The position numbers were made by a program, and so were the translations under genes. The notes beneath the pieces are model-generated. The model was not told the origin of the DNA and ran no database searches. It saw only the letters and a list, made by a program, of their open reading frames with translations. A stretch of 10,040 nucleotides of DNA, taken from Syntrophomonas sp. UBA1376. GTDB taxonomy: Bacteria > Bacillota > Syntrophomonadia > Syntrophomonadales > Syntrophomonadaceae. Location of the stretch: NCBI GenBank assembly GCA_002305535.1, contig DBRE01000034.1, positions 1-10,040 on the forward strand. Reading direction: 5' to 3'. This document shows, piece after piece, positions 1 to 6,427 of the stretch (the first letter of the stretch is position 1; every line of letters begins with the position of its first letter).

Positions 1-22
1 GTAGTAAGGAGCAGATGTCTTT

Positions 23-532
23 ATGTTTATAATGGAGTTATTATTTATCTTTTTCGCTCGCATACTAGATGTATCCCTGGGAACCATCCGCATGATCCTG
101 GTTATTCGGGGTGACAAGGTACCGGCAGCTATCATTGGTTTTTTTGAGATCATGGTATATACCGTGGCACTGGGTTTAGTGGTAGGGTCGCTGGATGATC
201 CGGTAAAACTGATCATATTTTGTACCGGTTTTTCTCTGGGAGTTCTGGTGGGCAGCGTTATCGAAGAGAAGCTAGCTCTGGGCTATCGGGGTCTGCAGGT
301 TATAATAGACCGGGATCATTGCGATCTGGTGACGATCTTGCGCGAAGCTGGTTATCCGGTGACCTGCTGGGAAGCCACAGGCAAATCCGGCCCGAAAACC
401 GTTTTGCATATGGTAGTAAAACGCAATATGATCAAAGCGGTGTCTAACCATATCTACGAACAGGATCCCAATGCCTTTGTGGTTCTGATGGAACCTAAAC
501 ATTTTCGGGGCGGGTATATTAAGAAAAAGTAG
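23..532 (+). CDS. UPF0316 / DUF2179 membrane protein (YebE-like)
   Basis: A 169-residue protein with about three hydrophobic segments in its first 85 residues (near 5-27, 35-56 and 62-80), followed by a soluble C-terminal domain (about 90-160) of the DUF2179 type. The N-terminal segment FARILDVSLGTIR and the later GYRGLQVIID are typical of the UPF0316 family, whose usual length is about 170 residues, so the protein looks complete. Its biochemical role is unknown; it presumably sits in the cytoplasmic membrane with the C-terminal domain inside. The ATG at 23 follows an AAGGAG at 6-11 by 11 nt, which is slightly long. An in-frame ATG at 32 is possible but worse placed. The gene ends 9 nt before aroC, so the two are probably co-transcribed. 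I see no functional link to aromatic biosynthesis. Confidence 0.87.
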   Translation: MFIMELLFIFFARILDVSLGTIRMILVIRGDKVPAAIIGFFEIMVYTVALGLVVGSLDDPVKLIIFCTGFSLGVLVGSVIEEKLALGYRGLQVIIDRDHCDLVTILREAGYPVTCWEATGKSGPKTVLHMVVKRNMIKAVSNHIYEQDPNAFVVLMEPKHFRGGYIKKK

Positions 533-541
533 GGATATTAA

Positions 542-1729
542 ATGCTGCGTTTCTTAACGGCAGGAGAATCACATGGGCCAGGGCTGGTAGGTGTAATTGA
601 AGGAATGCCTGCTGGGCTGCATATTACTGCTGCAGATATCAATCGTGATCTGAGCAGGCGCCAACAGGGTTATGGTCGCGGTGGCCGTATGCAAATAGAG
701 CAAGATGAGGCAGTAATACTTTCCGGAGTTCGTAACGAAATGACCCTGGGTAGTCCTATTAGTTTTGTGATCTGGAACCGTGACCATGAGAACTGGTCTG
801 ACATCATGGGAACTGGATCATGCACAAAGATCGATCAGCGTGTGGTAGCCAGACCTCGTCCTGGACATGCCGACTTAGCCGGAGGCATGAAATACCACCA
901 TCAGGACTTACGCAATGTTTTGGAACGCGCTAGCGCGCGAGAAACAGCGACTCGGGTGGCAGCCGGAGCATTTTTTAAGAAATTCCTGCAGAGCTTTGAC
1001 ATATACATTTACAGCCAGGTACTTGAAATCGGTGGGGTGGCAGCAGCACCTGCCCGTATCAACCTAGACAATCTGAAAGAAATGCAGCAGTGTATAGAGG
1101 ATTCACCGGTACGCTGTTATGACGGCGGAGCAGCACAGCAGATGATGGCTAGGATCGATCAAGCCAGAAGTGAGGGTGAATCTCTGGGCGGAGTGTTTGA
1201 GACCGGAGCACTGGGGGTGCTACCTGGGTTAGGAAGTCATACTGCCTGGGAGCTGCGTCTGGACGCACGGTTGGCCTCCTTAATGATGAGCATACCGGCT
1301 ATAAAGGCGGTAGAGATCGGAGACGGCATAGCCAATTCCCGCCTACCCGGATCACAAGTACATGATGCTATTTACTGGCAAAACCAATTTGGTGTTGAAC
1401 GCAGAACCAATCGGGCCGGAGGAGTGGAAGGAGGGATCAGTAACGGTGAGACCATACTGACCCGATCTTACATGAAACCAATCCCCACGTTATATAAACC
1501 TCTGACCAGCGTGAATACCAGCACCTGGGAAGAAGAAAAAGCCGATGTGGAACGCTCGGATATCTGTGCTGTCCCGGCCGCATCAGTGGTTGGGGAAGCT
1601 ATGATGGCTTATGGATTGGCCCAGGCTTTTTGTGAAAAGTTTGCCGGTGATCATATGGATGAAATAGGGACGTCTTTCCGGGAATACCGGAGCTACTTGA
1701 AAAAGGTGTGGAAATGGGAAAAAACATAA
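542..1729 (+). CDS. aroC: Chorismate synthase
   Basis: Converts 5-enolpyruvylshikimate-3-phosphate to chorismate, the last common step of aromatic biosynthesis, using reduced FMN in the cytoplasm. The 395 residues cover the family: GESHGPGL at 8-15 with the first invariant His (H11), the RRQQGYGRGGRM flavin/substrate loop from about residue 40, RPGHADLAG with the second invariant His (H109), the RASARETATR signature, and the late RSDICAVPAASVVGEA signature. The product is monofunctional, with no fused flavin-reductase domain, as expected for bacterial AroC. The start at 542 is well placed because MLRFLTAGESHG is the conserved N-terminus; the ribosome site in front of it is weak (TAGGGAT), which suits translational coupling to the gene 9 nt upstream. 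Its 3' end overlaps aroK. Confidence 0.97.
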   Translation: MLRFLTAGESHGPGLVGVIEGMPAGLHITAADINRDLSRRQQGYGRGGRMQIEQDEAVILSGVRNEMTLGSPISFVIWNRDHENWSDIMGTGSCTKIDQRVVARPRPGHADLAGGMKYHHQDLRNVLERASARETATRVAAGAFFKKFLQSFDIYIYSQVLEIGGVAAAPARINLDNLKEMQQCIEDSPVRCYDGGAAQQMMARIDQARSEGESLGGVFETGALGVLPGLGSHTAWELRLDARLASLMMSIPAIKAVEIGDGIANSRLPGSQVHDAIYWQNQFGVERRTNRAGGVEGGISNGETILTRSYMKPIPTLYKPLTSVNTSTWEEEKADVERSDICAVPAASVVGEAMMAYGLAQAFCEKFAGDHMDEIGTSFREYRSYLKKVWKWEKT

Positions 1730-2238
1730 TTTTAACAGGGTTTATGGGTACTGGAAAAAGTTCAGTAGGAACCAAGGTAGCCGAACGGTTGAATCGTCAA
1801 TTTGTGGACATGGATCGTGAAATAGAGAAGTTGACCGGCATGACCATCAGCGAGCTGTTTCGACGTTTTGGAGAAGTTCGTTTTCGGTCCGAAGAAACGC
1901 TGATGGCTAAAAAAGTCGCGGCTCAAAACGATCTAGTTGTGGCTACTGGGGGCGGCATCATTTTGGATCAAAAAAACATGGAACTGCTCAGAAGTAACGG
2001 AACCATTGTTTGCCTGGTGGCTGATCCTGAGGAGATTTTCCAGAGAGTCCGTCGCAAAAGAGGAACCCGTCCCCTGTTGAAGAAAAACTTGACCGTTGAT
2101 GACATCATTGCCATGCTGGAAGAACGCCAACCCTTATACGACCAGGCGGAGATAAAGATCCACACCAGCGGACGCAATATTGACAGTGTAGTAGATGATA
2201 TCATCAACCGACTCAGACAGGAACACGGGGTGTTGTAG
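1714..2238 (+). CDS. aroK: Shikimate kinase
   Basis: Phosphorylates shikimate at the 3-hydroxyl using ATP, the fifth step of the pathway. Numbering from the ATG at 1714 (174 residues), the P-loop GFMGTGKS is at 9-16, the shikimate- and Mg-binding DMD at 32-34, the substrate-binding Arg at R58 within RFRSEE, the GGG turn at 79-81, and the RGTRPLL lid segment further on. Length is normal for the family. An in-frame GTG at 1708 would add two residues, but AAAGG at 1702-1706 is correctly spaced (7 nt) for the ATG at 1714, so I prefer that. The start lies inside the last codons of aroC (16-nt overlap), pointing to translational coupling. Its downstream neighbour aroB is separated by a large palindromic repeat. 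Confidence 0.96.
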   Translation: MGKNIILTGFMGTGKSSVGTKVAERLNRQFVDMDREIEKLTGMTISELFRRFGEVRFRSEETLMAKKVAAQNDLVVATGGGIILDQKNMELLRSNGTIVCLVADPEEIFQRVRRKRGTRPLLKKNLTVDDIIAMLEERQPLYDQAEIKIHTSGRNIDSVVDDIINRLRQEHGVL

Positions 2239-2242
2239 GAAT

Positions 2243-2430
2243 GGGACGATGCAAGAGGGAGTTGGCGCATCCGCGCAAGTCAGGGGACGGTCCTTCCACT
2301 TGCGTTTTCAAATTGGTATAGCTAACTCAAGAACAAGTTTCGCAAAAACGCAAGTGGAAGGACCGTCCCCTAACTTGCGAATAGTTATCATGAAATGACA
2401 GAAAGAACCGTCCCCTCTTGCATCGTGCCC
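2243..2430. repeat. Nested palindromic GGGGACGG repeat between aroK and aroB
   Basis: This 210-nt gap (2239-2448) holds no credible gene but has two nested inverted repeats. The inner arms are 2274-2308 and 2345-2379, about 35 bp with one mismatch, around a 36-nt spacer; each contains GGGGACGG and an internal CGCAAGT...ACTTGCG pair. The outer arms are 2243-2259 (GGGACGATGCAAGAGGG) and 2413-2430, complementary except for one extra base. A further CCGTCCCC lies at 2408-2415. As RNA it would fold into a very stable stem within the aroK-aroB message. I recall similar GGGGACGG-bearing intergenic repeats in many Clostridia, which suggests a dispersed, REP-like or miniature mobile element, but no transposase is present here. 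Whether it ends, pauses or protects transcripts cannot be told from sequence. Confidence 0.85.
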
Positions 2431-2448
2431 TTACGATAGGAGTAAAAC

Positions 2449-3534
2449 ATGGATTACCTTGAGTTAATGGTTCCCCTGGGGGAGCGATCTTATCAGATCA
2501 ATATTGGCACTGGTTTATTGGCTCAGTGTGGTGAGAAGATCGCCGCACTGACTGACAGCCGGGTATTGGTGGTCAGTAACCCTACGGTTTTCCAACTCTA
2601 TGGAGAGGTAGTTCTCAATTCATTAGCTACAGCAGGGCTGGAAGTGCACCAGGCCTTGATCCCCGACGGTGAAGAATATAAAAACATGACTGAAACCATG
2701 CAGGTCATTGACCAGGCTCTACATCTACAGCTGGATCGCGGTAGTGTGGTATTGGCTTTAGGTGGCGGAGTAGTTGGAGATCTGGCTGGATTTGTGGCAG
2801 CTATTTATCAACGGGGGATATCCTTCATCCAGATCCCTACCACTTTGCTGGCACAGGTGGACAGCAGTGTCGGCGGTAAGGTAGGAGTCAACCATCCCCA
2901 GGGCAAAAACATGATCGGCGCTTTTCATCAACCTCGCCTGGTAGTGGCTGACCTCAATACTCTCGATACTCTGGAGGGACGGGATTATATCAGTGGCCTG
3001 GGGGAAGTAGTCAAGTATGGTGTAGTTTGGGACAAGGCTTTGTTTGATTACCTGGAAACGCATATTGAGCAGATCAATCAGCGACACAAATCATGTTTGC
3101 AACACATCGTCTATGAATGCTGTCGCATCAAAAGTGATATTGTAGCCCAGGATGAAACAGAAAGCGGCTTGCGGGCCGTACTCAATCTCGGACATACCTT
3201 CGGTCACTCATTGGAAAAATTGGGCGAGTACCATCGGTATCGTCACGGTGAAGCCGTAGCCATGGGAATAGTGATAGCTTGCTTTATGGCTGAAGACTTG
3301 GGATTGATATCTACTAAAGAAACAGCGCGCATCAAGGCGCTCTTACAAGGTTTGCAACTGCCCATACAGGTGCCGCAATATGATCCTGAGGCGGTTTATA
3401 ACGGTATGTTGGGTGATAAGAAAGCCAGTAACCAAGGTCTGCGCTTTATTCTCCCCACAGGGATCGGCCGCTTTACCATGGCAGATAATCCCGATAAGGA
3501 TTTAGTCCTCAAAGCTATTAAACGCGCCATGTAG
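2449..3534 (+). CDS. aroB: 3-dehydroquinate synthase
   Basis: Converts DAHP to 3-dehydroquinate, the second shikimate step, with NAD and a divalent metal in the cytoplasm. The 361 residues match the family. Visible are the NAD-binding GGGVVGDLAGF (about 105-115), the PTTLLAQVDSSVGGKVGVN stretch (about 130-148), GLGEVVKYG containing the expected metal ligand E186, LNLGHTFGH containing H249 and H253, and HGEAVAMG containing H266. By analogy with the Aspergillus enzyme, E186, H249 and H266 bind the metal. The ATG at 2449 follows a TAGGAGT Shine-Dalgarno at good spacing. It is probably in the aroC-aroK-aroB operon, but the repeat upstream could partly uncouple it. The gene ends facing a minus-strand unit, with a hairpin-forming repeat in between. 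Confidence 0.97.
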   Translation: MDYLELMVPLGERSYQINIGTGLLAQCGEKIAALTDSRVLVVSNPTVFQLYGEVVLNSLATAGLEVHQALIPDGEEYKNMTETMQVIDQALHLQLDRGSVVLALGGGVVGDLAGFVAAIYQRGISFIQIPTTLLAQVDSSVGGKVGVNHPQGKNMIGAFHQPRLVVADLNTLDTLEGRDYISGLGEVVKYGVVWDKALFDYLETHIEQINQRHKSCLQHIVYECCRIKSDIVAQDETESGLRAVLNLGHTFGHSLEKLGEYHRYRHGEAVAMGIVIACFMAEDLGLISTKETARIKALLQGLQLPIQVPQYDPEAVYNGMLGDKKASNQGLRFILPTGIGRFTMADNPDKDLVLKAIKRAM

Positions 3535-3595
3535 GGGGCAAAGACTCTGTCGCCCCGTCCCCTCTTGCATTAGGAAGACAAAGGTCGTTTTGCCC
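3535..3595. terminator. Hairpin and repeat between convergent aroB and DUF4363 gene; possible bidirectional terminator
   Basis: Directly after the aroB stop, GGGGC (3535-3539) and GAC (3543-3545) can pair with GTC (3549-3551) and GCCCC (3552-3556), giving an 8-bp stem with an AAA bulge. A larger pairing joins GGGCAAA at 3536-3542 with TTTGCCC near 3590-3596. No long T-run follows on either strand, so this is not a textbook intrinsic terminator. CCGTCCCCTCTTGCAT at 3555-3570 is an exact 16-nt copy of 2408-2423, making this a partial relative of the aroK-aroB repeat. Position between convergent genes supports a transcript-ending role. Confidence 0.5.
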
Positions 3596-3961
3596 TTACT
3601 CATTCAGGTGATCCCAGTGCTCGCGGATCTCGGCGGCGGTGGCTAAGGCTTGACTGCGATCCTGTGACTGCAGGAAGGCTTGCAAACGAGATAGGCCTAC
3701 CTCAATAGCTTTCATCTCATCCTTATCCACGCTGAATTGAATACGGGGGCTTACCTTTTCCCAGGCGGTACTCAGGTTGGCACTATGAGAATGGGCAGCA
3801 TCCCAATCTTCTCGTTCTACTGCTTGCTCCACCTCCTGCAGATAATAGGGAAAATCATCCTGAGTAGTCATTGGTTTTTTAAGGATATCTCCGCTGTTCA
3901 TCATCAACATGAAGCCAGCCAAAACAAGCAATGGAATAGTATACATCCAGAATTGGCGCAT
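3596..3961 (-). CDS. DUF4363 family protein, membrane-anchored
   Basis: A 121-residue protein with one hydrophobic N-terminal segment (about residues 5-21, MYTIPLLVLAGFMLMM), then a charged, mostly helical domain rich in Glu, Trp and His. This layout and the DWDAAHSHSANLSTAWEKV region fit DUF4363, a Firmicute family of unknown function whose members are commonly encoded beside DUF421 proteins, as here. The N-terminus is most likely a membrane anchor or uncleaved signal, putting the helical domain outside the membrane; there is no lipobox Cys. The ATG at 3961 lies 18 nt after the stop of the DUF421 gene and follows a GGGGG run, so the two form one operon. The family assignment rests on recognition of pattern and neighbour, not a search. 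Confidence 0.78.
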   Translation of the reverse strand: MRQFWMYTIPLLVLAGFMLMMNSGDILKKPMTTQDDFPYYLQEVEQAVEREDWDAAHSHSANLSTAWEKVSPRIQFSVDKDEMKAIEVGLSRLQAFLQSQDRSQALATAAEIREHWDHLNE

Positions 3962-3979
3962 TACTGTACCCCCTTATAA

Positions 3980-4693
3980 TTACGGGTGCTTTGTAGTGGT
4001 AGAGATACCATCTTCATAGCGGTCGATATAGAGCGTTTGGGAGCCGGGGTGATAGGAGGCCAGGAAAACTTCGGCCGCATTATTGATGCCCTGTTCCTGC
4101 AGTTGTCGGGTCAGCCAAGCATCGTCCACGCCGGCTGCCTGCAGGTTCTCTGGTATTACCTGTCCGTCATATATCAATTGAGCACTCATTCCGCCCTTTT
4201 GAGGCTGCAGGGCCAGATCCTGAACCGTAGCTGGGCGGTGTTCCGGTTTTAGCAGCACTGACAATTGACCGTCGGACTCCATAACGGCAAATTCCACGGT
4301 ACTTATGTCAAAAATCCCCTGATTACGCAATTGTTCCAATAGATTACCTGCCGTATAGCGCATGCGGCCCATAGCATCTTCCAACAGCTTTCCTTTACTG
4401 ATCACAACCACCGGTTCACCCATGAAAACTTTAGCGGCAACATTGGATTTGGCGCTGGCTATTTGGATGGCCAATACTGCGATCGTCCAGACTGCCAGAC
4501 CTACCCAGTGTGGCCAGGCCCGGCTTTCCAGGTCGACTGACAGGGTCGCTGCTATGGAGCCGATGGTTATACCCATGACGTAATCGAAGAAGGTGAGCTG
4601 ACTGACCAACTGTTTACCCAGGAGGCGGGCGAATACTAATAGAGTTAAAAAGGCAATAATACTGCGAACGACTACTACCAGGCCTTCATTCAC
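3980..4693 (-). CDS. DUF421 (YetF-like) membrane protein
   Basis: A 237-residue protein with three N-terminal membrane segments (about 5-22, 34-52 and 60-80), then a cytoplasmic region with MGEPVVVISKGKLLEDAMGRMRYTAGNL-type sequence, the hallmark of DUF421/YetF proteins. FARLLGKQLVSQLTFFDYVMGITIGSIAA is likewise typical of the family, and the length is usual. The molecular role is not established; relatives of YetF and YdfR/YrbG occur throughout Bacillota. The start is GTG at 4693-4691, preceded at 7 nt by AGGAGG (4706-4701), a near-ideal ribosome site. It is the first gene of a two-gene minus-strand unit with DUF4363, and its upstream region is shared with the divergent ferritin-like gene. 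Confidence 0.9.
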   Translation of the reverse strand: MNEGLVVVVRSIIAFLTLLVFARLLGKQLVSQLTFFDYVMGITIGSIAATLSVDLESRAWPHWVGLAVWTIAVLAIQIASAKSNVAAKVFMGEPVVVISKGKLLEDAMGRMRYTAGNLLEQLRNQGIFDISTVEFAVMESDGQLSVLLKPEHRPATVQDLALQPQKGGMSAQLIYDGQVIPENLQAAGVDDAWLTRQLQEQGINNAAEVFLASYHPGSQTLYIDRYEDGISTTTKHP

Positions 4694-4741
4694 TTGGAAC
4701 CCTCCTAGTTTTATAAGCTGACTTTCCTATTGTGTACCATT

Positions 4742-4751
4742 CCTGATCAGG
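4742..4751. promoter_or_regulatory. Palindrome CCTGATCAGG in divergent promoter region
   Basis: A perfect 10-bp palindrome lies 49 nt upstream of the DUF421 GTG and 70 nt upstream of the ferritin-like ATG. Its place between divergent genes fits a small operator, but a single short palindrome is weak evidence and I do not recognise the regulator. Confidence 0.25.
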
Positions 4752-4770
4752 CCATGCAGCAGGTGAATTA

Positions 4771-4798
4771 TTGCCAGTGATAAGATATAATTTAATAT
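4771..4798 (+). promoter_or_regulatory. Candidate sigma-A promoter of the ferritin-like gene
   Basis: TTGCCA at 4771-4776 is followed after 16 nt by TAATAT at 4793-4798. A better -10 match, TATAAT at 4786-4791, lacks a -35 at standard spacing. Use of either would give a very short leader before the ribosome site (GAGAGGGGGG at 4805-4814). Confidence 0.4.
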
Positions 4799-4820
4799 CA
4801 TAAAGAGAGGGGGGACGGGT

Positions 4821-5012
4821 ATGGACATTCGACAGGCCCTAGGGGTAGCCATTGAAGCAGAAGCCGCATCTCGTGACAGATATATTGAAATGGCTAAATT
4901 GGCAGAGGATGGTGAGACCCGCTTGCTGCTGGAGCAAATTGCTCGAGAGGAGGATGCTCACTTAAAAAGGCTGACGGAACGACTCAAGGCTATTAAGCTG
5001 ATGGAAGCCTAG
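4821..5012 (+). CDS. Small two-helix ferritin-like / rubrerythrin-like protein
   Basis: A 63-residue protein consisting of two amphipathic helices (about 3-28 and 32-60) and little else. Helix one has E12, E14 and the spaced EAASRDRYIEMA pattern; helix two has the REEDAHLKRL segment with an ExxH motif (E43/E44 and H47), the di-iron ligand pattern of the ferritin-like superfamily. A full ferritin-like domain has four helices and two ExxH-type halves, so this is half a domain and would need to dimerise to form a di-iron site. Rubrerythrin's rubredoxin domain is absent. The start is well supported by GAGAGGGGGG just upstream. The gene is divergent from DUF421 and convergent with, and overlapping, the next minus-strand gene. 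It might serve iron or peroxide handling, or be a non-metallic relative; function is inferred only. Confidence 0.75.
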   Translation: MDIRQALGVAIEAEAASRDRYIEMAKLAEDGETRLLLEQIAREEDAHLKRLTERLKAIKLMEA

Positions 5013-6313
5013 GCTTGCATGAGGACGCTGCCGATTAATACTGCTAGGATGGTGATCACCATTAATAGCAGGAAAATCACTAAGCGTTTTTTGACATGGG
5101 TCTCTCCCTGCACATATTCAGCGATGAGATGAGTCAAATAGACTGCATTGCCAGAGAAAGCCAGTACAAACAACAACTGGACCCAGCTGGCTATTGCATG
5201 GTAAGCCTCTGGCGCCAGGTTCTTCCACAGGGAATGACTGTAATAAGCTAGGACGATGAATTCTATCAAACCAGCAGCAAACTGGAAGGTGAGGCTCTGC
5301 CTTTGGATAGCAGTGTTGGTTTCCATAATGCCGCGGATCTGAGTTTGGGTCTCGATATTCTCTTTGCTCATCAACAGGTCTATCCGACTACGTATCACTT
5401 CAATGGCCGCCTGGTGACTCTCCCGGGATAGGCGCAAATCATCCAGAGTCTGATCGAGTTCAGCTAATCTTCGCTTGAAGGGCAGCAAAAGCAGCCGAAG
5501 GGTTTCATCATTTATAACCCAGGAGGGCTCCAGAGCCAGCTGACGCTGCAGTTCTTCCATGAGTACAGTCAGACGCTGATACCCATCTTGAACAAGTGAA
5601 AAGTTGTTGACTATTTTGCCGTATCCGCTGGATATCAAATTCAAGTGTTTTTCGTATTCATCAATAACACTAGCCTGCTTAGAATCTTCCGTTACCAGAT
5701 CCTGATGAAGGAAATTTTTCAGTCGATTATCCAGTTCGATTCTCTCTTTCGTGATCACCTGGTTGCGATCCCGCATAAGCTGAGCAATCATTTGCAAACG
5801 GATCATGGTCAGTTCAGTGAGGGGCAGATGTTCCCCGAAGTATTTGGCATGACGCTGTTCGAACTGGGCAAGACGTGCTACATAAGTGATTTTTCCTCTT
5901 GCTTCAATACAGCGTTTGGCTTCACCACCCATCAGTTCAAAACTCAGGGGGGGAGTTGAAAAGGGTTGAATCAATTCCTCTTGTGCGGACGCCCAACTTT
6001 CTTCATTTGCTATCAAGACCTGAACTAGCCCCAGCAGGTCTTCCTTGATAACAGCTGCTTCTTTTTCCCACCCGGTTATTTCCTGGCGTATCTCCTGCCA
6101 GCTTTTGGTTTCTGCTCGGCAGTATAAAACCAATACTTTAGCATTACGACTTGTTAGCTCATAATATGCTGGCGCAGGCATCTTAGCCGGTGAAGCCAGA
6201 TGTTTTTTGTCAGCACAAGACCATCCTTTACTGTTCAAAAGCTCGCGCAGGGTGCCTAAACAGGCCTCATCTTCCTCTAGAAAGTAGTAATATGTAAAGA
6301 TATGATCTACCAT
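5009..6313 (-). CDS. Unrecognised helical protein with three C-terminal membrane segments
   Basis: I do not recognise this 434-residue protein. Its N-terminal 110 residues look globular and mixed (YYYFLEEDEACLGTLRELL, then AKVLVLYC); residues about 110-340 are highly charged and helical, probably coiled coil, with heptad-like stretches such as LEELQRQL-type and LAELDQTLDDLRLSRE. Three hydrophobic segments follow near 343-363, 377-397 and 412-431, leaving only a few residues after the last. A large cytoplasmic coiled-coil body anchored at the C-terminus is the likely topology; the distant resemblance to CorA-type architecture is not backed by a GMN motif. The frame stays open to an ATG at 6427, but the ATG at 6313 has a well-placed GGGAGAG upstream and the extra 38 codons cover a candidate promoter, so I prefer 6313. 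The stop overlaps that of the ferritin-like gene. Confidence 0.8.
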   Translation of the reverse strand: MVDHIFTYYYFLEEDEACLGTLRELLNSKGWSCADKKHLASPAKMPAPAYYELTSRNAKVLVLYCRAETKSWQEIRQEITGWEKEAAVIKEDLLGLVQVLIANEESWASAQEELIQPFSTPPLSFELMGGEAKRCIEARGKITYVARLAQFEQRHAKYFGEHLPLTELTMIRLQMIAQLMRDRNQVITKERIELDNRLKNFLHQDLVTEDSKQASVIDEYEKHLNLISSGYGKIVNNFSLVQDGYQRLTVLMEELQRQLALEPSWVINDETLRLLLLPFKRRLAELDQTLDDLRLSRESHQAAIEVIRSRIDLLMSKENIETQTQIRGIMETNTAIQRQSLTFQFAAGLIEFIVLAYYSHSLWKNLAPEAYHAIASWVQLLFVLAFSGNAVYLTHLIAEYVQGETHVKKRLVIFLLLMVITILAVLIGSVLMQA

Positions 6314-6355
6314 GTCATCTCTCCCTGCCTCAATAACAATAATAAACCTCTTATC

Positions 6356-6384
6356 AACATACCAGAATGTTCCTCTTTCGTAAA
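6356..6384 (-). promoter_or_regulatory. Candidate extended -10 promoter for the 434-residue protein gene
   Basis: Read on the minus strand, TTTACG (6384-6379) is followed after 17 nt by TATGTT (6361-6356), with TGG directly in front forming an extended -10. Each hexamer matches the consensus at four of six positions. Initiation here would fall downstream of the upstream ATG at 6427 and supports the start at 6313. Confidence 0.35.
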
Positions 6385-6427
6385 CATAAAAGGCAATACT
6401 TGGCTGACCGAAGCCTAGGATAATCAT

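Noticed and set aside
2195..2398. Plus-strand open frame of 67 codons covering the aroK end and the repeat
   Set aside because: It lies mostly inside the palindromic element, has no ribosome site, and the product has no protein-like pattern.
3535..3595. Classical rho-independent terminator after aroB
   Set aside because: A stem is present but no T-tract follows on either strand, so I recorded it only as a possible terminator with moderate confidence.
5645..5959. Plus-strand open frame of 104 codons inside the minus-strand 434-residue gene
   Set aside because: It is a shadow frame with no ribosome site, opposite a longer gene with clear start signals and protein-like sequence.
6314..6427. 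38-codon N-terminal extension of the minus-strand 434-residue protein
   Set aside because: The extension lacks a good ribosome site and overlaps a candidate promoter, whereas the ATG at 6313 has a well-placed GGGAGAG.
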